Below, one piece after another: positions 1-5,619 of a DNA stretch of 15,281 bases. Numbering within the stretch: the stretch's first letter is position 1; every line of letters starts with the position of its first letter. The translations under genes and the position numbers were made by a program. The DNA is from Rickettsia typhi (GTDB lineage Bacteria > Pseudomonadota > Alphaproteobacteria > Rickettsiales > UBA1997): NCBI GenBank assembly GCA_945874115.1, contig CAMCFD010000034.1, positions 1-15,281 on the forward strand. The letters run 5' to 3'. Below the pieces are notes generated by a model. That model was not told the origin of the DNA and ran no database searches. It saw nothing but the letters and a program-made list of their open reading frames with translations.

Positions 1-756
1 GAAGAAAGCGAAATCGCGCTTTGTCGCAAAAATGGCGTGTATGAAATTGGCGAAATCAAAATTGGCTATGACGGAATTGTTCTTGCGAATTCAACTTTGG
101 GTCAAAAAATTAATCTGACGAAAAAACAATTATTTTTGGCACTCGCGCAGAAAGTTCCGCAAAATGGCAAATTGGTTGATAATTTTTATAAAAAATGGTC
201 GCAAATTGACGCAAGCTTGCCGAATTTTGAAATCAGAATTTATGGCCCGCCACCAAGCTCGGGAACACGCGACGCCTTCGTAGAATTAGTCATGGAAGAA
301 TTTTGCGTCGAAAATTCAGTTTTCATCAGCGAATTTGCGGACAAAAAAATTCGCGCCAAAAAATGTCACACAATCAGAAGTGACGGACATTTTATTGAAG
401 CCGGCGAAAACGATAATTTGATTTTGCAAAAACTCAAAAATGACAAGCAAGCCTTTGGCGTATTTGGTTTCAGCTTTTTAAGCGAAAATAAAAATACGAT
501 GCAGGCGGCAAAAATTAATTATGTTGATCCAAATTTCGAAACAATAGAAAGTGGTCAATACAGCGTTTCGCGACCACTTTTTATTTATTTCAAAAAAGAA
601 CATTTCGCACTTGTTGACGGATCAAAAGAATTTGTGCAAGCCATCTTAAGCCTTGATACACTTGGGCAAGATGGCTATTTAGCACAAAAAGGGCTTATTT
701 CCTTGTCCGATTTAGAATTAAAAAGGATGAGGGATAAGATTTTGCAGGATTTATAA
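1..756 (+). CDS. pstS: Phosphate ABC transporter substrate-binding protein PstS (5'-truncated by window edge)
   Basis: Periplasmic phosphate-binding component of the Pst high-affinity importer. The frame is open from base 1 (it reads EESEIALCRKNGVYEIG before the first possible internal start, a GTG at 37), so the N-terminus and any signal peptide lie outside the window. Family marks visible are a GYDGIVLANS stretch early in the fragment and GPPPSSGTRDAF about 80 residues in, the conserved phosphate-site segment of this family with Ser, Gly, Thr and Arg ligands. The C-terminus is complete and ends in TAA. No pst permease follows on this strand. pstC and pstA lie about 7 kb away on the other strand, so the usual pstSCAB order is broken. 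A T-rich inverted repeat (786-804) just after the stop may weakly terminate it. The family call is firm; the length of the missing part is unknown. Confidence 0.9.
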   Translation, partial: EESEIALCRKNGVYEIGEIKIGYDGIVLANSTLGQKINLTKKQLFLALAQKVPQNGKLVDNFYKKWSQIDASLPNFEIRIYGPPPSSGTRDAFVELVMEEFCVENSVFISEFADKKIRAKKCHTIRSDGHFIEAGENDNLILQKLKNDKQAFGVFGFSFLSENKNTMQAAKINYVDPNFETIESGQYSVSRPLFIYFKKEHFALVDGSKEFVQAILSLDTLGQDGYLAQKGLISLSDLELKRMRDKILQDL

Positions 757-785
757 TTTTGCAAAATGTTTTGAGGTCGATCACT

Positions 786-804
786 TTGAATTTTTTTAAT
801 TCAA
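786..804 (+). other. Small inverted repeat after pstS
   Basis: TTGAATT, five T, then AATTCAA form a perfect 7-bp hairpin starting 30 bases after the pstS stop. It is AT-only apart from one G-C pair per arm and has no following U-tract, so as a terminator it would be weak. It is the only candidate 3' end signal for pstS before the next promoter at 836. Confidence 0.3.
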
Positions 805-835
805 CGCGTTTGATTCCTTGTTTTGCGGGACAATT

Positions 836-864
836 TTGCTTAAATTTTTTAGGCAAAATATAAT
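836..864 (+). promoter_or_regulatory. Sigma70-type promoter of a short intergenic transcription unit
   Basis: TTGCTT (836-841), a 17-base spacer and a perfect TATAAT (859-864) predict transcription from about 871. No long gene follows before the terminator at 990-1022, so the predicted RNA is only about 150 nucleotides. The -10 overlaps a TTTTAGGCAAAATA motif (847-860) that also occurs in the repeat element at 5484-5497. Confidence 0.5.
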
Positions 865-885
865 TAACATCAATGAAAACTAATT

Positions 886-945
886 ATGATTTTTATTCCA
901 CTAGCTGTATTAGTTGCGTCTGCGATGTTTTTCTCTGCGACGTAA
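886..945 (+). CDS. Possible 19-residue hydrophobic peptide
   Basis: ATG at 886 opens a 19-codon frame, MIFIPLAVLVASAMFFSAT, ending in TAA. It is almost entirely hydrophobic and could span a membrane once, like the small peptides of some type I toxin systems, but that parallel rests on composition only. It would have an untranslated leader of about 15 bases from the promoter at 836-864 and has no Shine-Dalgarno sequence. A second, overlapping frame starts at 873 (32 codons, stop TGA at 969-971) and carries four Cys codons (residues 12, 15, 17, 22). At most one of the two is likely to be real, and the RNA may be non-coding. Confidence 0.2.
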   Translation: MIFIPLAVLVASAMFFSAT

Positions 946-958
946 ACCTTAAGGGATT

Positions 959-999
959 ATCACAAAAGTGATTAACTTCCTGTTTTATGCCCGATCACT
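959..999 (+). promoter_or_regulatory. Competing short hairpins ahead of a terminator
   Basis: ATCAC (959-963) pairs with GTGAT (968-972) over an AAAA loop. The same AGTGAT (967-972) can instead pair with ATCACT (994-999), which is the left arm of the terminator at 990-1015. The two foldings exclude each other, as in attenuators, and the TGA of the 32-codon frame lies inside the switch strand. The pairings are short (5-6 bp), so regulation is a hypothesis only. Confidence 0.25.
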
Positions 1000-1022
1000 G
1001 GCAACGGTGGTCGGGTTTTTTT
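990..1022 (+). terminator. Rho-independent terminator
   Basis: CCCGATCAC (990-998) pairs with GTGGTCGGG (1007-1015) over nine pairs including one G-U wobble, with an 8-base loop, followed by seven T (1016-1022). This is a textbook intrinsic terminator on the plus strand. It closes the short unit starting near 871, or pstS by readthrough. Confidence 0.85.
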
Positions 1023-1052
1023 ATACCAAAACTTCCGAATCTGAAATTATAT

Positions 1053-1080
1053 ATACCATTTCCCGCTAATAAATCAACAT
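1053..1080 (-). repeat. Half copy of the intergenic palindromic element
   Basis: The stretch TATACCATTTCCCGCTAAT plus following bases matches the left arm of the element at 5458 at 18 of 21 positions over its first 21 bases, with a looser match through AACAT. On the minus strand it also supplies a -10-like TATAAT, yet no minus-strand gene follows. No convincing right arm was found before uvrA. Confidence 0.45.
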
Positions 1081-1140
1081 CGCCGCGTTTTATCATTTAT
1101 ATTAATTTAGAGAAACTCTTGCCATTATAATTTTCTTAAC

Positions 1141-1180
1141 CGAAAGCTTCTATATCAGGGTGGGAAGCTTTTCTTCCTCG
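1141..1180 (+). other. Stem-loop in the uvrA upstream region
   Basis: AAAGCTTC (1143-1150) and GAAGCTTT (1164-1171) form a perfect 8-bp stem with a 13-base loop. CCGA at 1140-1143 and TCGG at 1178-1181 could add an outer stem across a pyrimidine-rich bulge. A TATAAT at 1126-1131 lies just upstream, so the hairpin could begin an RNA leader. There is no U-tract directly behind it, so it is not a clear terminator. No known RNA family was recognised. Confidence 0.35.
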
Positions 1181-1252
1181 GATCTACCTCTCTTCTTAAT
1201 TTTGAAAATTTTCAATTTTTAAAATTAAATCAAAAAAAGTAAAAGTTTTTGC

Positions 1253-1279
1253 TTGATATTGTTTAAAATAGTGTATAAT
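1253..1279 (+). promoter_or_regulatory. Likely uvrA promoter
   Basis: A perfect TATAAT (1274-1279) is preceded by TTGATA (1253-1258, spacer 15) or TTGCTT (1249-1254, spacer 19). Neither spacing is ideal. The predicted start near 1286 gives a leader of about 20 bases to the uvrA ATG at 1308. No alphaproteobacterial LexA box (GTTC-N7-GTTC) was seen, so SOS control is not supported. Confidence 0.55.
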
Positions 1280-1307
1280 AAAAGTTTACTTAAAAAATTA
1301 CATAAAA

Positions 1308-4181
1308 ATGGAAGAGAAATTTATAAAAGTCATTGGTGCCAAAGAACATAATTTAAAAAATGTCAGTATCGATATCCCTAAAAATCAACTAGTTGTAGTC
1401 ACTGGATTAAGCGGATCAGGAAAATCTTCACTTGTGTTTGACACGGTTTACGCCGAAGGACAAAGAAGATTTATCGAAAGTTTGTCGTCTTATGCACGCC
1501 AGTTTCTTGACGTTCAAGACAAGCCTGATGTCGAGTCAATCACGGGTTTGTCGCCCGCAATTGCGATCGATCAGCGCACAACCTCGAACAATCCGCGCTC
1601 TACTGTCGGAACGGTTACTGAGATTTACGATTATATGCGCCTTTTATATGCGCGTATTGGCGTGCCTTATTCTCCAGCGACTGGGTTGCCAATTTCAAGC
1701 CAATCGGCCTCACAAATGGTCGATCGAATTCTTGAATTGCCGATGCAAACCAAAATTTATTTACTAGCGCCAATTATTCGCGGACAAAAAGGTGAGTTTA
1801 AAAAAGAAATGTTAAGCGCCCGCAAACAAGGATTTCAGCGCCTTAAAGTTAATGGAAAAGTTCACGATTTAAACGAAATTTTGCCAAAACTCGACAAAAA
1901 TAAAAAGCACGATATCGAAATTTTGGTCGATCGAATTGTCGTCTCTGACGGACTTGGAAACCGCCTCGCTGACTCAGTTGAAACCGCGCTAAAACTTTCC
2001 GAAGGCTTATTAATGATTGAAATTGTTGGCCTTCCTGATAGTTATGACGCTAAAAAAGCATCAGTTAAAGTTGCAAAAGGTGAAATTTTAACTTTTAGCG
2101 AAAAATTTTCTTGCCCAGTTTCTGGCTTTACAATTGCCGAAATCGAGCCACGACTTTTCTCATTCAACAGCCCTTTTGGCGCTTGCAAATCTTGCGACGG
2201 ACTTGGAACTGAGCTTTATTTTCGCGAAGATTTAGTTATTGAAGACGAAAATTTAACACTTCGCCAAGGCGCGATTTCACTTTGGCAGGGAATTTCTTCG
2301 AAATTTTTCCAGCAAATTTTACAATCACTTGCCAAGAAATATAATTTCAGCCTTGATGTTCCTTTTAAAGACTTAAAAAAAGAAGCTCAAGAGAAAATTT
2401 TATACGGAACCGGAACAGAAGAAATTGAAATTGCTTATGATGACGGCTTAAAATCGTTCAAAATCAAAAAAGCATTTGAAGGAATTATCAATAATTTACG
2501 CAAAAAGTTCAATGAAAGTGAAAGTGAATCTTTGCGCGAAGAATTAACGAAATATCAAAGTTTGAAACCTTGCGAAGTCTGTCACGGACATCGTTTAAAC
2601 GAACAAGCTTTGTCGATAAAAATCGATGGTTTAAACATCGGTGAAGTTTGTAAAATGTCGATTTCGCAAGCTTGCGATTGGGTCGATAATTTAAACAAAA
2701 GATTGACACCGACTCATCAACAAATTTCAGCGCGCGTTTTAAAAGAATTATCGCGTCGCTTAGGGTTTTTGGAAAATGTCGGGCTTGAATATTTAACAAT
2801 TCATCGCCAAGCCGGAACACTCTCAGGTGGCGAAGCGCAACGAATCAGACTTGCGTCACAAATTGGTTCTGGCCTTTCTGGCGTACTTTATGTTTTAGAC
2901 GAGCCTTCAATTGGCTTACACCAATCTGACAACGCGAAATTAATTTTGACACTGAAAAATTTGCGCGATCTAGGAAATTCAGTCATCGTTGTTGAACATG
3001 ACGAAGAAATGATGAAAGCCGCGGATTATCTTGTCGACATTGGCCCCGGCGCCGGAATTCACGGCGGAGAAATTATTTCTCACGGCAAACCAAACCAAGT
3101 TATCAACGACAAAAACAGCATTACCGGCCAATATTTAAGCGGCAAGAAAAAAATTGAAGTTCCCAAAAAACGCCGTAAAATTGACTGGAAAAAATCGATC
3201 ACTTTGAAAAATGCGACGACGAACAACTTGAAAAACGTCACTTTAAATTTGCCGCTAAAAGTTTTTGCGGCCGTGTCCGGAATTTCGGGCGGTGGAAAAT
3301 CAAGCTTGATCATTCACACGCTTTACAAAGCGCTTGATCGCCTTCTCAACAAATCGAAAGCTTTGCCGGGGCCATACGAAAGCCTTGAAGGATTTCATCA
3401 CATCGACAAAATTATCGAAATTGATCAATCGCCGATTGGCCGAACTCCACGTTCTAACCCCTGCACTTACATCGGTGCCTTTACTTTCATTCGCGAACTT
3501 TTCACGAATTTACCCGAGTCAAAAGCACGCGGATACAAAGTCGGACGCTTTTCATTTAACGTAAAAGGCGGAAGATGCGAAACTTGTCAGGGCGACGGCG
3601 TAATCAAAATCGAGATGCATTTCTTGCCTGACGTTTATGTAAAATGCGATTCGTGCCACGGCAAACGCTATAACCGCGAGACTCTTGAAATAAAATATAA
3701 GAACAAATCGATTTCTGACATTTTAGAAATGACCGCCGAAGAAGCGGCCGAATTTTTCTCGAGCATCAACCACATTCACGAAAAATTTGAAGCTTTATGC
3801 AATGTCGGTTTGGGTTATATTAAAGTCGGACAAAATGCCACCACGCTTTCTGGCGGTGAGGCTCAGCGCATAAAACTTTCGAAAGAATTAAGCCGCAAAG
3901 CAACTGGCGACACACTTTATATTTTGGACGAACCAACAACCGGCCTACATTTCGAAGACATCAACAAATTGCTCAAAGTTTTACATCGCCTAGTTGACGC
4001 CGGAAATTCAATTTTAACAATCGAGCACAATCTTGACGTTTTGAAAACTGCCGATTGGATTATTGATGTCGGGCCAAGTGGCGGCGCGAAAGGCGGATAT
4101 ATCGTCGCCGAAGGAACGCCGGAAGAAATTGTAAAAAATAAAAAATCAGTAACGGGAGAATTTTTAAAAAGTTTATTATAA
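1308..4181 (+). CDS. uvrA: UvrABC excinuclease subunit A
   Basis: DNA-binding ATPase that finds helix-distorting lesions and loads UvrB in nucleotide excision repair; cytoplasmic, acts as a dimer. The 957 residues match the family's usual length. Two ABC ATPase halves are visible: Walker A GLSGSGKS at 33-40 and a second GISGGGKS near 658-665, signature LSGGEAQRI near 505 and 847, and Walker B VLDEPSIGL and ILDEPTTGL. Zinc motifs are CEVCHGHRL in the first half and CETCQGDG with CDSCHGKR in the second. The first zinc motif reads CPVSG then CKSC, with Ser where E. coli has Cys. I recall this variant from other alphaproteobacteria, so it is not taken as damage. The ATG at 1308 gives the canonical IKVIGAKEHNLKNV opening. 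ispA follows 17 bases after the stop, probably in the same operon. Confidence 0.98.
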   Translation: MEEKFIKVIGAKEHNLKNVSIDIPKNQLVVVTGLSGSGKSSLVFDTVYAEGQRRFIESLSSYARQFLDVQDKPDVESITGLSPAIAIDQRTTSNNPRSTVGTVTEIYDYMRLLYARIGVPYSPATGLPISSQSASQMVDRILELPMQTKIYLLAPIIRGQKGEFKKEMLSARKQGFQRLKVNGKVHDLNEILPKLDKNKKHDIEILVDRIVVSDGLGNRLADSVETALKLSEGLLMIEIVGLPDSYDAKKASVKVAKGEILTFSEKFSCPVSGFTIAEIEPRLFSFNSPFGACKSCDGLGTELYFREDLVIEDENLTLRQGAISLWQGISSKFFQQILQSLAKKYNFSLDVPFKDLKKEAQEKILYGTGTEEIEIAYDDGLKSFKIKKAFEGIINNLRKKFNESESESLREELTKYQSLKPCEVCHGHRLNEQALSIKIDGLNIGEVCKMSISQACDWVDNLNKRLTPTHQQISARVLKELSRRLGFLENVGLEYLTIHRQAGTLSGGEAQRIRLASQIGSGLSGVLYVLDEPSIGLHQSDNAKLILTLKNLRDLGNSVIVVEHDEEMMKAADYLVDIGPGAGIHGGEIISHGKPNQVINDKNSITGQYLSGKKKIEVPKKRRKIDWKKSITLKNATTNNLKNVTLNLPLKVFAAVSGISGGGKSSLIIHTLYKALDRLLNKSKALPGPYESLEGFHHIDKIIEIDQSPIGRTPRSNPCTYIGAFTFIRELFTNLPESKARGYKVGRFSFNVKGGRCETCQGDGVIKIEMHFLPDVYVKCDSCHGKRYNRETLEIKYKNKSISDILEMTAEEAAEFFSSINHIHEKFEALCNVGLGYIKVGQNATTLSGGEAQRIKLSKELSRKATGDTLYILDEPTTGLHFEDINKLLKVLHRLVDAGNSILTIEHNLDVLKTADWIIDVGPSGGAKGGYIVAEGTPEEIVKNKKSVTGEFLKSLL

Positions 4182-4198
4182 ATTAAATCAAGAACAAA

Positions 4199-5095
4199 AT
4201 GCTAAGTAACTCATTAAAAGAATCACTTTTTGCTTGCTCTGTCTTAGTTCACAAACAAATGTCCGACTTATTGCCAAACGATTTTCCTGACTCAAAACTT
4301 GTTGAAGCAATGCGTTACAGCTCGCTTTCTGACGGAAAAAGAATTCGTCCATTCTTGCTAATAATGTGCGCCGAAATTTTTGGCGTTCCCGTAATATCAT
4401 CGCTAAACGCCGCTGTTGCCATCGAATTTATTCACGCCTATTCTTTAATTCACGACGATTTGCCGGCGATGGACAACGATGATTTTCGTCGCGGAAATTT
4501 AACTTGCCACAAAAAATTTGATGAAGCCACGGCAATTTTGGCCGGAGACGCCCTACTCACTTATGCCTTCGAGATTTTGTCTGATCCAAAAACACATCAC
4601 GAACCAGCAATAAGATGTGAACTTATCAAAACTTTGGCGCAATCTGCAGGCTTTCGTGGCATGGTTGGTGGACAAATGATCGATCTTGAAAATTCTCACA
4701 ATAAAATCACAAAAGAACAAATCGCGAATTTACATCGCCAAAAAACTGGCGAACTTTTTATGGCTTCGTGCGAAATGGGCGCGATCCTCGGAAACGCCAA
4801 CACGCAAGACCGAAACCATCTTCGATATTACGCTCACGATTTAGGATTAGCCTTTCAAATTAGAGACGATATTCTTGATCACGAAGGAAGCCAAACTAGC
4901 AGAGTTGCGCTTGATGAATCTGTTCACAAAAAACCGAAAGAAAATGCCAGCATCGTTGACGTTATTGGCCTTGAAAACGCCACTGCTCAACTTGAAATGT
5001 TAAAAGAGCAAGCAAAAGAGCACATCAAAAAATTTGGCAATAAAGCACAAATTTTAATCGAACTCGCCGATTTCGTCACAATGCGCGATCGCTAA
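4199..5095 (+). CDS. ispA: Farnesyl diphosphate synthase (polyprenyl synthetase family)
   Basis: Condenses isopentenyl diphosphate with dimethylallyl and geranyl diphosphate to make the C15 precursor of undecaprenyl carrier lipid, quinone side chains and haem O. All family motifs are present: GKRIRP at 46-51, first Asp-rich motif DDLPAMD at 86-92 followed by RRG at 97-99, GGQMID at 157-162, and second Asp-rich motif DDILD at 223-227. The HAYSLIHDDLPAMD context is that of bacterial type II FPP synthases such as E. coli IspA, which favours a C15 product, although chain length cannot be proven from sequence. Its 298 residues are typical. It lies 17 bases after uvrA with no promoter or terminator between, so co-transcription is likely. 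No Shine-Dalgarno is seen before the ATG. It converges with the next gene, leaving 19 bases between stops. Confidence 0.95.
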   Translation: MLSNSLKESLFACSVLVHKQMSDLLPNDFPDSKLVEAMRYSSLSDGKRIRPFLLIMCAEIFGVPVISSLNAAVAIEFIHAYSLIHDDLPAMDNDDFRRGNLTCHKKFDEATAILAGDALLTYAFEILSDPKTHHEPAIRCELIKTLAQSAGFRGMVGGQMIDLENSHNKITKEQIANLHRQKTGELFMASCEMGAILGNANTQDRNHLRYYAHDLGLAFQIRDDILDHEGSQTSRVALDESVHKKPKENASIVDVIGLENATAQLEMLKEQAKEHIKKFGNKAQILIELADFVTMRDR

Positions 5096-5114
5096 TATTT
5101 CTTACAACGCCTAG

Positions 5115-5441
5115 TTATTGAGCTTTTGGCGCATCTTCGTCTTCGCCCATAATTCTTTTCATTTTACTGCGATGGCGCTGCATTTCTTTTTGCAACTCAG
5201 CTTTTTTTTCTGGCGAAAGCGAATCTATTTTATCTTTAAATTTCATATTATCAACGCCGTTTTCACTGCGGTTTTTTCTACGCTCTTCTTGACGAGAACG
5301 AATCATTTCTTTCCTTTCTTCGCGCGACTTATCAGAGTTTTCAATCTTCACCAAGCCAGAAGTTGCCTCATCAATATTTTGTGCAAAAGTCGAAAAAGAA
5401 ACCCCGAAAAACAAAACAGAAATCATCAGAAATTTTTTCAT
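5115..5441 (-). CDS. Small exported, highly charged protein of unknown function
   Basis: 108 residues. The N-terminus MKKFLMISVLFFGVSFSTFA is a classical Sec signal peptide with likely cleavage after Ala20 (TFA|QN), so the mature protein of about 88 residues should be periplasmic or secreted. The mature part is almost all Lys, Arg, Glu and Asp (ERKEMIRSRQEERRKNRSE) and is predicted by eye to be helical, with an LSPEKKAELQKEMQ segment near residues 74-87. That loosely recalls LTP-type helical periplasmic proteins such as Spy/CpxP, but no LTxxQ pair is present and I do not assign it. There is no Cys or lipobox. It stands alone, convergent with ispA. Its upstream region is the repeat element at 5458-5619, which supplies a TACAAT box at 5460-5455, 13 bases before the ATG. 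Confidence 0.75.
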   Translation of the reverse strand: MKKFLMISVLFFGVSFSTFAQNIDEATSGLVKIENSDKSREERKEMIRSRQEERRKNRSENGVDNMKFKDKIDSLSPEKKAELQKEMQRHRSKMKRIMGEDEDAPKAQ

Positions 5442-5454
5442 AAATTTTTATTTA

Positions 5455-5484
5455 ATTGTACCATTTTCCACTAATAATTAACAT
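5455..5484 (-). promoter_or_regulatory. Promoter-like arm of repeat upstream of the small exported protein
   Basis: Read on the minus strand, the arm gives ATGTTAATTATTAGTGGAAA, then ATGG and TACAAT (5460-5455), 13 bases from the ATG at 5441. No good -35 is present at 17 bases. The same arrangement (arm, -10-like box, 16 bases, ATG) lies before the 685-residue gene, suggesting shared control. Promoter activity is inferred. Confidence 0.35.
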
Positions 5485-5619
5485 TTTAGGCAAAATATTT
5501 TTGATGAAAATTTAAAATAAAAGCCGCCCATATCATGATATATAGAAGGTTTTTTCTTTTAATATTTTAGACCAAAAAGATGAAGCATAAACGCTGATTT
5601 TGAAGTTAAAATGACATTA
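5458..5619. repeat. Palindromic intergenic element, long form
   Basis: The left arm GTACCATTTTCCACTAATAA continues through TTAACATTTTAGGCAAAATA. The right arm (5567-5619) aligns without gaps to 7738-7790 at about 38 of 53 positions. The arms are imperfect inverted repeats of each other around an inner part holding the perfect palindrome ATATCATGATAT (5530-5541). Bases 5462-5486 are the exact reverse complement of 7760-7784 (25 of 25). The right end coincides with the TAA of the 685-residue gene. No ORF of note lies inside, so it resembles a MITE-like or REP-like element rather than an insertion sequence. Confidence 0.6.

Noticed and set aside
1200..1307. LexA/SOS box before uvrA
   Set aside because: No GTTC-N7-GTTC or CTGT-N8-ACAG site could be found between 1200 and the start codon.
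757..1307. tRNA or known structured RNA gene in the largest gap
   Set aside because: No T-loop GTTCRANYC motif or cloverleaf pairing was seen in this or any other intergenic region, and no riboswitch core was recognised.
2109..2200. UvrA first zinc motif with Ser in place of the second Cys (CPVSG)
   Set aside because: The same variant is familiar from alphaproteobacterial UvrA, and the other zinc motifs and ATPase sites are intact, so it is not treated as a defect.
5084..5093. GCGATCGC palindrome at the end of ispA
   Set aside because: A single occurrence inside coding sequence; no repeat pattern like the cyanobacterial HIP1 family.
5118..5474. 118-codon plus-strand frame over the small exported protein gene
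   Set aside because: It is Phe/His-rich antisense of a charged gene, whereas the minus-strand frame has a clear signal peptide.
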